From assembly GCF_001546115.1 (NCBI RefSeq), contig NZ_KQ955208.1:403344-467343 (forward strand): a stretch of 64,000 bases of DNA, in the 5' to 3' direction. The notes below the pieces were generated by a model. That model saw only the letters and a program-made list of their open reading frames with translations, had not been told where the DNA came from and did not search any database. Of the stretch, positions 1 to 8,211 are shown in pieces (position 1 is the stretch's first letter; every line of letters begins with the position of its first letter). Source of the stretch: Paracoccus aminovorans. GTDB lineage: Bacteria; Pseudomonadota; Alphaproteobacteria; Rhodobacterales; Rhodobacteraceae. Made by a program: the position numbers and the translations under genes.

Positions 1-165
1 CGGCAGGTTGTCGTCCATGACCAGATCAAAGCCCAGGTAGTCCGATGTCTGGCCCGGCGTGATGTCCGACCTCATTGGCAGCCCGGCAGCATTGACGCGC
101 AGGTGGACCTTGGTCGTGAAACCACCTCTTGAACGGCCAAAACCCTGTCTTGGAGTCCCCCTTTT
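1..165 (-). CDS. IS5-family transposase, second reading frame (orfB), partial at edge
   Basis: In the -1 frame relative to orfA the reverse strand reads ...RQGFGRSRGGFTTKVHLRV, then GLPMRSDITPGQTSDYLGF, which is the central part of IS5/IS427 transposases. The remaining DDE residues lie beyond the left edge. It has no start of its own and would be translated by frameshifting from orfA at the A4G5 run. Confidence 0.7.
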
Positions 166-503
166 GCGCCCGCTGCCTGATGATGGGCGCGGATCACGGT
201 GCTGTCGATCATCTGGAGCGCATCCGGCACGATCCGACTTTCGTTCAGCGCTTCGAGGATCTGCTCCCACAACCCCGCCAGGGTCCAGCGCCGGAACTGG
301 CGGTAGACACTGGACCACTTCCCGAACTCTTCTGGGAGGTCGCGCCAAGGAGAGCCGGTCCGCGCGATCCAGAAAATCCCATCAAGAACAAGGCGGTGAT
401 TTGCGGGCTTGCGCCCGTTCGGGGCGCGCACGGCCAGAATGAAGCGCTCATGAAACGCCCATTCCTCGTCCGACATCAGGTCTCGTGCCAAGCTGGTCTC
501 CAT
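72..503 (-). CDS. IS5-family transposase, first reading frame (orfA)
   Basis: 143 codons. The N-terminal part (LMSDEEWAFHERFI, then NHRLVLDGIFWIARTGSPWRDLP) is the DUF4096/IS5 N-terminal domain, and MIDSTVIRAHHQAAGAKGG carries the first catalytic Asp of the DDE fold. After KGG this frame turns into non-homologous sequence, while the -1 frame continues with the expected GFGRSRGGFTTK motif. The switch lies at an A4G5 run (plus-strand C5T4, 157-165), a place where IS427-group elements use programmed frameshifting. It encodes the DNA-binding half and first catalytic residue of a transposase that should be made as an orfA-orfB fusion. Confidence 0.8.
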   Translation of the reverse strand: METSLARDLMSDEEWAFHERFILAVRAPNGRKPANHRLVLDGIFWIARTGSPWRDLPEEFGKWSSVYRQFRRWTLAGLWEQILEALNESRIVPDALQMIDSTVIRAHHQAAGAKGGLQDRVLAVQEVVSRPRSTCASMLPGCQ

Positions 504-673
504 TGCAGGTACCAGCTTGAATCACGATCAGGCCACCCTGTGAATCCCTTTTGTCAACACCACCTAGGGAAGGAAAGTGGCGAACGGTGATGGGACTTGT
601 GACTTTTCAAATCAATGAAATCACTTCTTGGCTGCAGTGCCGTGGTCGAACGGCATTCTTTGTCGTTACAGCA

Positions 674-697
674 AGAAAGGCGCCGCAGACCGGCGCT
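674..697 (-). terminator. Rho-independent terminator after the beta-ketoacyl-ACP synthase gene
   Basis: On the reverse strand GCGCCG, a 5-nt loop and CGGCGC are followed by CTTTCTT, about 10 bases after the stop codon of the synthase gene at 707. It would end the ldt-lpxD-acp-fabF-like transcript. Confidence 0.6.
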
Positions 698-706
698 TCT
701 CGTTTC

Positions 707-2056
707 TTACGCCTTGCGCAGCGCGATCACCGCGTTCAGGCCGCCAAAGGCGAAGGCGTTCGAGAGCACCGCCTCGACCCGCGCCTCGCGCGCGGTGTTC
801 GGCACCACGTCCAGCGCGCATTCCGGGTCCGGCTCCTCATAGCCGATGGTCGGCGCGATCACGCCGTCGCGCAGCGCCATGATGCAGGCCAAGAGCTCGA
901 CCGCGCCGGTGCCGCCGATCAGGTGGCCGTGCATCGACTTGGTGGATGAGATCATCAGCCGGTCGGCGTGATGGCCGAAGGCATGGGCCACCGCGGCGCA
1001 TTCGGTCTTGTCATTCGCCGCCGTGCCGGTGCCATGGGCATTGATATAGCCCACTTCCTCGGGGCGCATATGCGCGTCCAGCATGGCATTGGTGATGGTG
1101 CGCTCGGCGCCGATGGCCGAGGGCATGACGATGTCCTGCGCGTCCGCCGACATGGAAAAGCCCACCACCTCGGCCAGGATGTCGGCGCCGCGCGCGACCG
1201 CGTGCTCCCAGTCCTCGAAGACGAAAACCCCTGCCCCTTCGCCCTGCACCATGCCGTTGCGGGTGGCCGAGAACGGGCGGCAGGCGTCCTTGGACATGAC
1301 GCGCAGGCCTTCCCAGGCCTTGACGCCGCCGAAGCACAGCATCGCCTCGGACCCGCCGGTCAACATCACCGTCGCCGCGCCCGAGCGCACCATGTTGAAG
1401 GCCATGCCCATGGCGTGGTTGGAACTGGCGCAGGCCGTCGCCACGGTGAAGCTGGGGCCCAGAAGCCCGTATTCCAGCGAGACATGCGAACAGGCCGCGT
1501 TGTTCATCAGCTTGGGCACGACGAACGGGTGGACGCGGTTCTTGCCCTCTTCATAGACGGTGCGGTAATTCTCGTCCCAGGTGTTCATGCCGCCGGCGGC
1601 GGTGCCCAGCACCACGCCCGAGCGCAGGCCCAGTTCGCCCTCGAACACGAGGCCGGATTGCTCGACCGCCTCGCGTGCGGCGAGCAGCGTGAATTGGGTG
1701 AACTTGTCGTAGAGGACGATCTGCTGGCGGTTGAAATAGGTCTCCGCCTCCCAGTCGCGAACCTGGCCGCCGATGCGGATCGCCAGCCGCTCGACATCGC
1801 GGAATTCCAGCGGGCCGATGCCGCAGCGCCCCTCGCGCATGGCTTCGAAGGTCGCAGGCACGTCGCGCCCCAGCGCGTTGACCGTGCCCATGCCGGTGAT
1901 CGCCACGCGGCGCATCCCGTTGGCGTGACGGCCCATGATCACGCGGCCCAGCAGGGTGCGCGCCGCCTTGGTCGCGCTTTTCATCTTGCCCTTGACCTTG
2001 GCGGTCTTGCGTTCGGCCTTTGGCGGCTTCTCGCCCTTCAGCTTCTTGGCGCTCAT
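707..2056 (-). CDS. Beta-ketoacyl-ACP synthase (KAS II/FabF-like) with Lys-rich N-terminal extension
   Basis: A thiolase-fold condensing enzyme expected to extend an acyl chain on an acyl carrier protein with malonyl-ACP. The nucleophile Cys209 (TACASS), the first His in NAHGTGT and the second in MHGHLIGG complete the Cys-His-His triad. The fold normally begins at about residue 48 (MRRVAITGMG). The first ~47 residues are an extra Lys/Ala-rich, probably unstructured stretch. I keep this start because its ATG overlaps the ACP stop as ATGA, suggesting translational coupling; ATGs at 1936 or 1915 are alternatives. Being last in an lpxD-acp operon suggests a dedicated chain for lipid A or another envelope lipid rather than bulk fatty acid synthesis; that role is inferred. 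Confidence 0.85.
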   Translation of the reverse strand: MSAKKLKGEKPPKAERKTAKVKGKMKSATKAARTLLGRVIMGRHANGMRRVAITGMGTVNALGRDVPATFEAMREGRCGIGPLEFRDVERLAIRIGGQVRDWEAETYFNRQQIVLYDKFTQFTLLAAREAVEQSGLVFEGELGLRSGVVLGTAAGGMNTWDENYRTVYEEGKNRVHPFVVPKLMNNAACSHVSLEYGLLGPSFTVATACASSNHAMGMAFNMVRSGAATVMLTGGSEAMLCFGGVKAWEGLRVMSKDACRPFSATRNGMVQGEGAGVFVFEDWEHAVARGADILAEVVGFSMSADAQDIVMPSAIGAERTITNAMLDAHMRPEEVGYINAHGTGTAANDKTECAAVAHAFGHHADRLMISSTKSMHGHLIGGTGAVELLACIMALRDGVIAPTIGYEEPDPECALDVVPNTAREARVEAVLSNAFAFGGLNAVIALRKA

Positions 2057-2313
2057 GCCTTTTCAGCGACCAGCTTTTCCACCGCCGAGACGATGGCGCC
2101 CAGCGTCGAGATGTCGAACTCGGACTTTTCCGGCTCGTTGGCGTTGAAGGGCACCGAGATGTCGAAGGCTTCCTCGATGGCGAAGATCGACTCGACCAGG
2201 CCCAGGCTGTCGATGCCGATGTCCTGCGGCGACATGTCGAGCTTCAGCTCCGAAGGGTCCAGCATCGCCTGTTCGGCGACGATGCGGATGATGCGGTCGC
2301 GGACTTCTGTCAT
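2053..2313 (-). CDS. Acyl carrier protein (specialised, not the housekeeping copy)
   Basis: 86 residues with the phosphopantetheine attachment motif GIDSLGL (Ser36) and an acidic helix II (VESIFAIEEAFDI). It carries a growing or finished acyl chain for its operon partners. I chose the ATG at 2313 because GGAG lies 7 bases upstream. An in-frame ATG at 2325 directly abuts the lpxD stop but has no better ribosome site. The sequence differs from both housekeeping AcpP and rhizobial AcpXL. Its place between lpxD and a KAS gene implies it delivers a special acyl group to LpxD-type chemistry. That role is inference. Confidence 0.85.
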   Translation of the reverse strand: MTEVRDRIIRIVAEQAMLDPSELKLDMSPQDIGIDSLGLVESIFAIEEAFDISVPFNANEPEKSEFDISTLGAIVSAVEKLVAEKA

Positions 2314-2325
2314 ATCGGTCTCCAT

Positions 2326-3429
2326 TCAGGCCTTGTCGGCGTCGGGGCGCTTGTCCAACAAGTTCTTAACAGTTTCACGAAGCTCTGCCACCTGCGCGTA
2401 AAGCCGCGGCAGGCGGCGGATGTTCTTCTGCGCCTCGACATGGGTTTCCATCTTAACCGCCGGGCTGCCCAGCAGCACCCGGCCGGCGGGCGCGTTGGTG
2501 AAGATCTTGGTGGCGCCACCGGCGATCACGTCGTCGCCGACGAAGATATTGTCCGAGACGCCGACCTGCCCGCCCAGCACCACCCGGTTGCCGATCCGGG
2601 CCGAGCCGGCGACCCCGACCAGGCCGCAAAGCAGGCTGTCCTCGCCCACGACGCAATTGTGGCCGATCTGCACGAGGTTGTCGATCTTGGTGCCCCGGCC
2701 GATGCGGGTGGCGCGGATGGTGCCGCGGTCGATGGTCGAATTGGCGCCGACCTCGACATCGTCGCCGATCTCGACTCCGCCCAGCGAATGGATGCGGGTC
2801 CAGTGCTGCTGGCGGATCTCGGCGCGCTCGCCCAGGGTGTGGCGGATCTCCTCGACGCCGGATTTCTCGGGCGTGACGAAAGAGAAGCCGTCGCCGCCGA
2901 TCGAGACGCCGGGGTTCAGGATCACCCGGTCGCCGATGCTGACGCCATGGGCGATGCGCACGCCCGGATGGAGCAGCGCATCCACCCCGATCACCGTATC
3001 CGGCCCGATCGAGACATGGGCGGCGATGCGCGCCCCTGCCCCGATGCGCACCCGCGCGCCGATCACCACGAAGGGACCGATGGCGGCGCCCTCGGCGATC
3101 TCGGCGCTGGGGTCGATCACGGCGGTCGGATGGATGCCCGGGGCGATGCCCGGGCCGGGATCGAAGGCGCGCGTCAGCCCCGCCATGGCCAGGCGCGGCC
3201 GTGCGACCAGGATCGCGGCCTTCAGCCCTAGAGCCTCGGGGTCGCTGCCGTCGGCGAGCAGCGCCATGCCGCCCGGCGCCAGTTTCTCGGCATAGGCGGG
3301 CGTGGTCGCCAGGGCGATCTGGCCGGGGCCCGCCTGCCCCGCCTCGGCTGCACCAGTAACGGTCAGACTGCCGTCGCCCCACAGGCGGGCGTCAAGGGCT
3401 CGGGCCAGGTCGGCGATGGTGACGGTCAT
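2326..3429 (-). CDS. lpxD: UDP-3-O-acylglucosamine N-acyltransferase
   Basis: Third step of lipid A synthesis: transfer of a 3-hydroxyacyl chain from ACP to the 2-amino group of UDP-3-O-acylglucosamine. The 367-residue protein has an N-terminal uridine-binding domain, then many hexapeptide repeats of the left-handed beta-helix ([25 protein letters not shown]). GHNCVVGE holds the His expected to be catalytic, and a C-terminal helix follows. The ATG at 3429 is preceded by AGGGGAGC. An upstream in-frame ATG at 3528 would add 33 residues with no family similarity. Here the gene lies between ldt and acp rather than in the usual bamA-lpxD-fabZ-lpxA block, so it may be a second copy. Confidence 0.9.
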   Translation of the reverse strand: MTVTIADLARALDARLWGDGSLTVTGAAEAGQAGPGQIALATTPAYAEKLAPGGMALLADGSDPEALGLKAAILVARPRLAMAGLTRAFDPGPGIAPGIHPTAVIDPSAEIAEGAAIGPFVVIGARVRIGAGARIAAHVSIGPDTVIGVDALLHPGVRIAHGVSIGDRVILNPGVSIGGDGFSFVTPEKSGVEEIRHTLGERAEIRQQHWTRIHSLGGVEIGDDVEVGANSTIDRGTIRATRIGRGTKIDNLVQIGHNCVVGEDSLLCGLVGVAGSARIGNRVVLGGQVGVSDNIFVGDDVIAGGATKIFTNAPAGRVLLGSPAVKMETHVEAQKNIRRLPRLYAQVAELRETVKNLLDKRPDADKA

Positions 3430-3457
3430 GCGGGCTCCCCTGTCGTTGGGGCAGTAT

Positions 3458-5092
3458 CTATTCACCCGCGGCGGCAGAATCCAGCCCGGCCTTGACCAGC
3501 GCGGCGTGAACCAGCGCGTCGCGGCCATAGATGTCGGGGAAACGCCGGATCTGCCCGGTCTCGTCCGGGAAGGCGGTGAAATAGACCAGATGCACCGGCA
3601 CCGGCGGGCGCAGGTTCAGATAGGTCTCGCGCCCCGAGGCCAGCGCCTTGGAGAACACCGCATCGGGGTCCGCGACCTGCGGCCGCAAGAGCTCATGCGC
3701 CAGGTCCACCGGCCGGCCGATGCGGATGCAGCCATGCGAATAGGCCCGACTCGACTGGTTGAACAGGTGCTTGGTCGGGGTGTCGTGCAGGTAGATGTTC
3801 CAGGGGTTCGGGAACATGAACTTGACCTGCCCCAAGGCATTGTCGTCGCTGGGCTTCTGTCGCATCCGGTAAGGGAAGGTCTTGGCAGAATACTTGCGGA
3901 AGTCGATGCGGTCGCGCGCGATCACTTTGCCGGCGCCGTCCACCACGTCCAGGTGGCTGACCGCGTTGCGATTGGCCTGCAGCCGCGGCAGGTATTCCTT
4001 GACGGTGATCGAGCGCGGCACGTTCCAGCGCGGGTTCACGACCAGGTATTTCATCGTCTCGCTGAACTCGGGCGTCTCGAATTCCTGGTTGGCCTTGCCG
4101 ATGACCACGCGGGTCTCGAAGATCTCGCGGCCGCCGTCATAGATGCGGGCGTTGAACTCGGGCAGGTTTACCCAGACATGGCGGGCGTTCAGGTCGTGGC
4201 CGTTCATCCAGCGCATGCGCTCCAGCGCCACCAGGATGGCGTCGGCCTCGGGGCCGGTGCCGCGGTTCAGCCGGGCGACGGTGCGCGGCCCGGCGACGCC
4301 GTCAGCCGGCAGGCCCACCACCTGCTGGAACCCGGCGACCGCCTGGGCCAGGGGCGCGTCGAAGGTCACCGGGCTCGCGGTCGGCGCGGCGGCAAAGCCG
4401 ATGGCAGCCAGCCGTAGCCGTAGCGCGGCGACGGCCGGATCGCTGGTCCCTTCGCGCCACAGCCCCTCGGGCACCGCCGGCATGCCCTGCGGCACGACGA
4501 AACGCGCCTGTTTGGCCAAGGCATCGCGCAGCGCCTGATAGCGGGCATCCTGCGAGGGCAGCCCGGCCAGCACCGAGGCCGGGTCGGTCGCGCCGGCATA
4601 GGCCCGCAGCAGGTCGCCGGTGCGCGGCCGCGTCACCTCGCGCCGGATGCCGGATTCGACCTTGCGCGGATCCAGGATGCCGCCGGTGATGTCGTGGCTC
4701 CAATCGGCGAAGGCCCGGGCGAATTCCAGTTCCTCGTCGATGGAGTCCGGATCGAAGCCGTCCAGCCGGCGCAAGGCCGCCTGGCGATAGCGCGCGGCCG
4801 GCAGGCCATGCGATTCCGCCTGCCCCACCGCGTCGATCAGCGCCGCGCGCCGGGCGGCGCCCTCCTGCCCCAGGAAGATCGGCTTCAGCCCGTTGGTGCC
4901 ATAGAAATCCGCCAGCGCCGGAAAGCGCGCAACCTGCCGCGCCAGCTGCATTTCCTGTTCGGAAAAGGCCAGCCGCGGGGCCGGAAGGGTGGCTACCGGC
5001 GCCGTTTCCAGCGCCTGCGCCAGCATCGGGCGCGGCACGACGGCCAGCAGCCCGACAACAACCATGGCGCGAATCAATCTTGCGGTAGACAC
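3458..5092 (-). CDS. Murein L,D-transpeptidase (YcbB/LdtD-like), secreted
   Basis: 544 residues. A Sec-type signal peptide (residues ~1-25, ending PMLAQA) leads to a helical domain, a peptidoglycan-binding-like stretch ([15 protein letters not shown], ~245-260), and a C-terminal YkuD catalytic domain. The catalytic motif SHGCIRIG puts the nucleophile at Cys455, with the conserved His in YLHDTP ~20 residues before. Such enzymes form 3-3 crosslinks in peptidoglycan or anchor lipoproteins to it. The lpxD start follows 28 bases after its stop, so the envelope genes are probably one transcript. The length matches YcbB-type rather than short LdtA-type enzymes. Confidence 0.88.
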   Translation of the reverse strand: MSTARLIRAMVVVGLLAVVPRPMLAQALETAPVATLPAPRLAFSEQEMQLARQVARFPALADFYGTNGLKPIFLGQEGAARRAALIDAVGQAESHGLPAARYRQAALRRLDGFDPDSIDEELEFARAFADWSHDITGGILDPRKVESGIRREVTRPRTGDLLRAYAGATDPASVLAGLPSQDARYQALRDALAKQARFVVPQGMPAVPEGLWREGTSDPAVAALRLRLAAIGFAAAPTASPVTFDAPLAQAVAGFQQVVGLPADGVAGPRTVARLNRGTGPEADAILVALERMRWMNGHDLNARHVWVNLPEFNARIYDGGREIFETRVVIGKANQEFETPEFSETMKYLVVNPRWNVPRSITVKEYLPRLQANRNAVSHLDVVDGAGKVIARDRIDFRKYSAKTFPYRMRQKPSDDNALGQVKFMFPNPWNIYLHDTPTKHLFNQSSRAYSHGCIRIGRPVDLAHELLRPQVADPDAVFSKALASGRETYLNLRPPVPVHLVYFTAFPDETGQIRRFPDIYGRDALVHAALVKAGLDSAAAGE

Positions 5093-5401
5093 CTTTTACA
5101 TTTCCTTTCCCGGTGGCGGAAATCTTCGCATCGGCGGGATTTGCGGTCCAGCGCCGGCAGATTTTTCTTGCACCGGTGATGCGGCCCGAGCACGCCCCCG
5201 CAAAATTCTGCTGCCGGGTTCCGAATCGGTTGGGCGATCGGCGGAAACCCGCCGAGAATGGCGGAACTTCGCCGCGCCCGGAATCAAATGCTTCCCTCCG
5301 CTCGCGCGGCGGTGACATATTCTTAATCAGTTCCGGCTAAACCGGGACGGGTCGCTCCACCATGGGCGGCGACACAAACGAAGCAGGACAGGCGATCTGA
5401 C
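5093..5401. other. Divergent intergenic region between L,D-transpeptidase and DUF882 genes
   Basis: 309 bases separate two divergent cell-wall genes, so both promoters should lie here. I see no convincing -35/-10 pair, riboswitch or small gene. The shared region suggests the two peptidoglycan-related genes may be coordinately controlled. Confidence 0.4.
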
Positions 5402-5962
5402 ATGACGTTTGAAACCATCTCGCGACGGGGCATTCTTGGTGCCTTCGCAGCGACGACTGTGGCAGCCGCGCCGGTTATGGCCAATGCCTTCGGGCTGCTG
5501 CGGGGCGCCGGCGACATCCGCCGCATCCGCATGTATTCCGGGCGCACGGGGGAAAGCATCGACACCGTCTATTGGGTCGATGGCAAATATATCCGCGACG
5601 CCCTGAATGAAATCAACGTGTTCATGCGCGACTGGCGCACGGGCCAGGTGATCGGGATCGACCCGCGCACCGTCGATATCGCCGCAGCCTCGCACCGGCT
5701 GCTGCAAACCAACGAACCCTACATGATGCTGTCGGGCTATCGCTCGCCCAAGACCAACGCCATGCTGCGTTCGCGGTCCTCGGGCGTGGCCAGGAACTCG
5801 CTGCACATGGTGGGCAAGGCTGCCGACCTGCGCCTGAAATCGCGCTCGGTCTCGCAGATGTACAAGGCCGCTTCCGCCTGCCAGGCGGGGGGCGTCGGCA
5901 AATATTCGCGCTCGAACTTCGTCCATATGGACTGCGGCCCGGTCCGCCATTGGGGCGCCTGA
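5402..5962 (+). CDS. DUF882 (YcbK-like, M15-type) peptidase with Tat signal
   Basis: 186 residues. The twin-arginine motif SRRGILGAF opens a Tat signal ending around residue 27. The mature part is a DUF882/peptidase M15_2 domain with the zinc-site motifs SLHMVGKAADL (~137-147) and SNFVHMDCG (~172-180). It is predicted to be a periplasmic zinc-dependent carboxypeptidase acting on peptidoglycan, related to E. coli YcbK/MepK. Tat export suggests that it folds with its metal before transport. It is divergent from the L,D-transpeptidase gene, and a terminator follows at 5998. Confidence 0.85.
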   Translation: MTFETISRRGILGAFAATTVAAAPVMANAFGLLRGAGDIRRIRMYSGRTGESIDTVYWVDGKYIRDALNEINVFMRDWRTGQVIGIDPRTVDIAAASHRLLQTNEPYMMLSGYRSPKTNAMLRSRSSGVARNSLHMVGKAADLRLKSRSVSQMYKAASACQAGGVGKYSRSNFVHMDCGPVRHWGA

Positions 5963-5997
5963 CTCGCGAAAGATCACAATCCGATGATCACGCAAAG

Positions 5998-6021
5998 ACC
6001 CGCCCCTTGGGGCGGGTTTTC
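5998..6021 (+). terminator. Rho-independent terminator after the DUF882 gene
   Basis: ACCCGCCCC, a short TT loop, GGGGCGGGT and then TTTTCG. The stem of 8-9 bp with a following T-tract lies 35 bases after the stop codon. It also sits at the 3' end of the convergent SseB-like gene. Confidence 0.8.
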
Positions 6022-6029
6022 GTTTGCGC

Positions 6030-6779
6030 CTAGCGCAGCCGCGGCGGCGCCTTGGGATCGCGGCGCACCGGCTCGGGCGCAGGTTCCGGCGGCGGCGCCA
6101 GGATCAGGGCGCCTGCGGGCGGCGCGCCCGCCACGAAGCCGATGTCGACGCCCCCCGGCAGTTCGGGCAGGAAGGCCAGCAACTCGGCCAGCGCCTTGGC
6201 GACGGCGGGCTGGTGTTCGGCCGCGACGCCTTCGGGCATCAGCAGATGGCTGAGGCGCCCATCCGGCCACTCGGCCAGCACCAGCGCCAGGCTTTCCACC
6301 AACCCGCGCATGTCCGCCAGCCGCTGCGCCAGCGGCCCGGCCAAGGCCGCCGCCACCTCGGGCAGAGGCGCGCCAAGCCGCCGCGCCGCCGACTCGGGCG
6401 CCATGCTGGGGCGGGCCTCAAGCGCCTCGACCAGCCAGGCCAGCATCGGCGCATCCAGCATCAGCTGCGAGGCATGGCCGGGGTTGACCAGCAGTCCCTG
6501 CCCCTCGGATGCCAGCGCCTGCGCCAGCACCCGGCCCGGCAGGCCGACATAGGCGACCGGCCCGCCGATGAAACCCGCCAGCCGCTCTTCGAGGTCGCAG
6601 GCCAGCGCGAAGCGACCCTCGGGCAGGTCGAACATGCGCAGCTCGGCCGCGTCGGCGACGGGTTCCGCCACCAGCGCGGCGAAAAGCGCGCTATCGGCCA
6701 GGCGCGACAGGATCAGGGCGCGGGCCGGGGCGGCGGCCTCGTGAAAGGGAACTTGGCAAAGCTCATCCAGCGGGGTCAT
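6030..6779 (-). CDS. SseB-family protein
   Basis: 249 residues. The N-terminal two thirds fit the SseB N-terminal domain (PF07179 type): ALILSRLADSALFAAL, DLPEGRFALACDLEERLAGF, and GQGLLVNPGHASQLML. The C-terminus is Pro-rich (PPPEPAPEPVRRDPKAPPRLR) and probably disordered. No signal peptide or membrane segment is visible. SseB domains occur in many bacteria without type III secretion, and the biochemical role here is unknown. The start overlaps the end of the upstream glycosylase-like gene by 17 bases, so the two are probably co-transcribed. Confidence 0.65.
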   Translation of the reverse strand: MTPLDELCQVPFHEAAAPARALILSRLADSALFAALVAEPVADAAELRMFDLPEGRFALACDLEERLAGFIGGPVAYVGLPGRVLAQALASEGQGLLVNPGHASQLMLDAPMLAWLVEALEARPSMAPESAARRLGAPLPEVAAALAGPLAQRLADMRGLVESLALVLAEWPDGRLSHLLMPEGVAAEHQPAVAKALAELLAFLPELPGGVDIGFVAGAPPAGALILAPPPEPAPEPVRRDPKAPPRLR

Positions 6780-7374
6780 CGGGCTCTCTCAGCAAATCGG
6801 CGACGGCGGCGCGCAACTCGGGCAGAAGCTCGGCCTGAAACCAGGGATTGCGCCGCAGCCAGGCGGTATTGCGCCAGGACGGATGAGGCAAGGGAAAGAT
6901 GTGCGGCGCATGATCGCGCCAGCACGCCACCGTGGCGGTGACGCCGGCCTTCGCGCCCAGGTGCCAGCGCTGCGCATGGCCACCGACCAGCAGCGTCAGC
7001 CGGGGCCGCAGCCGCGCCATGACCCTGTCGCGCCAGGTCAGCGCGCAAAGCGGCGGCGGCGGCAGGTCCGAGCCCTTGGCGTCATAGCCCGGGAAGCAGA
7101 AGGCCATCGGCACGATGGCGACGCGGCGCCGGTCGTAGAATTCCTCGGCCGAAACCGCCATCCAGTCGCGCAGCCGGTCGCCCGAGCGGTCGGCAAAGGG
7201 CCGCCCCGCTTCATGCACGCGCAGGCCGGGCGCCTGGCCCGCGATCAGGATGCGCGCGCCGGGCCGGAACCAGACCACCGGCCGCGGCGCGTGGCGGGTC
7301 GCGGTCGCGGCGAAGCGCGGCGCGCAAAGCCGGCAGGCCGAGATCTCATGCGCAAGCTGGGAGGAGCGGGTCAT
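6763..7374 (-). CDS. Uracil-DNA glycosylase superfamily protein
   Basis: 203 residues. The motif ILIAGQAPGLRVHEAGRPF (about residues 41-59) matches the first active-site motif of uracil-DNA glycosylase-like proteins, and LPHPSWRNT near the C-terminus matches the second. Two CxxC-like Cys (CRLC) at residues 14-17 resemble ligands of iron-sulfur glycosylases, but the other two cluster Cys are not obvious. Its role would be base excision or a related nucleotide reaction. The start at 7374 is preceded by GGAGGAG-rich sequence within AGCTGGGAGGAGCGGGTC on the complementary side, so initiation is only moderately supported. Confidence 0.7.
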   Translation of the reverse strand: MTRSSQLAHEISACRLCAPRFAATATRHAPRPVVWFRPGARILIAGQAPGLRVHEAGRPFADRSGDRLRDWMAVSAEEFYDRRRVAIVPMAFCFPGYDAKGSDLPPPPLCALTWRDRVMARLRPRLTLLVGGHAQRWHLGAKAGVTATVACWRDHAPHIFPLPHPSWRNTAWLRRNPWFQAELLPELRAAVADLLREPDDPAG

Positions 7375-7557
7375 CCCCGGCAGATATGCGCGCAATGCCC
7401 GATAAAAAAGAGTTGGGCCTTCACGATATTTCAAGCATTGATCGGCCAAGGTGGACAGCGCAGGCCCCTGCGCATAATGTCCGCGAAATCCGCCGGGCAG
7501 CACGTGCGGCGGGTTCAACATGGTGGCCGCAGCAAAAGCGCGGCTCGGGACGGGCTG

Positions 7558-8211
7558 ATGATCGAATTCGACGATGTCTCCAAGTCGTTCTGGACCGGGA
7601 CGCAGCGCAAGGTGATCCTCGAACGGGCCTCGTTCCGCATCGAGTTGGGCCGCTCGATGGGTATCCTGGCGCCGAACGGCACCGGCAAGACCACGATCAT
7701 CAACATGATGTGCGGGTTGGAAAAGCCCGACGAGGGCACGATCCGCACCGATTGCCGGGTCTCGTTCCCGCTGGGCTTCATGGGCGGCATCACCGGCACC
7801 ATGAGCGCGAATGAAAACGCCCGCTTCATCGCCCGCATCTATGGGCTCGACCCGGATTATGTCGAGGCATTCTGCCGCTGGCTGACAGACATCGACGAAT
7901 ATTTCGACATGCCCGTCGGCACCTACAGCGCCGGCATGCGCTCGCGCTTCACCTTCTCGCTGATGCTGGCGCTGGAATTCGACGTCTACCTGATCGACGA
8001 GGGCATGCCGACCACCACCGATGCGGAGTTCAACCGCAAGGCCGGCTCGGTGCTCTATGACCGGCTGAAATCGGCGACGGTGGTGGTGGTCTCGCACCAG
8101 GCGCAGACCATCGAGAAATTCTGCAGCTCCGCCGCGGTGCTGCGCAACGGCAAGCTTTATCAGTTCGAAACCCTCGAAGAGGCCAAGCAATATTATGACT
8201 ACACCGCCTAA
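7558..8211 (+). CDS. kpsT: Capsular polysaccharide ABC transporter, ATP-binding protein (KpsT-like)
   Basis: 217 residues, the usual size for KpsT/CtrD-type ATPases. Walker A is APNGTGKTT, the signature loop is YSAGMRSR, and Walker B is FDVYLIDEG. It would power export of a finished capsule or related polysaccharide across the inner membrane. I take the ATG at 7558 because homology begins at MIEFDDVSKSFW, although the reading frame is open much further upstream. The end overlaps the KpsE-like gene by 17 bases. The partner permease KpsM is not in this window and must be encoded elsewhere if the system works. Confidence 0.88.
   Translation: MIEFDDVSKSFWTGTQRKVILERASFRIELGRSMGILAPNGTGKTTIINMMCGLEKPDEGTIRTDCRVSFPLGFMGGITGTMSANENARFIARIYGLDPDYVEAFCRWLTDIDEYFDMPVGTYSAGMRSRFTFSLMLALEFDVYLIDEGMPTTTDAEFNRKAGSVLYDRLKSATVVVVSHQAQTIEKFCSSAAVLRNGKLYQFETLEEAKQYYDYTA

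Larger units (their letters stand above)
1..548 (-). mobile_element. IS5-family (IS427-like) insertion sequence, cut by window edge
   Basis: A two-frame IS5-type transposase reads leftward from 503 and continues past the left edge. The right terminus is probably within about 530-548, judged only from the sequence upstream of orfA; the left terminus is outside the window, so inverted repeats and target duplication cannot be checked. The element lies just downstream of the beta-ketoacyl-ACP synthase gene and its terminator, so it does not obviously break a host gene. Confidence 0.75.
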
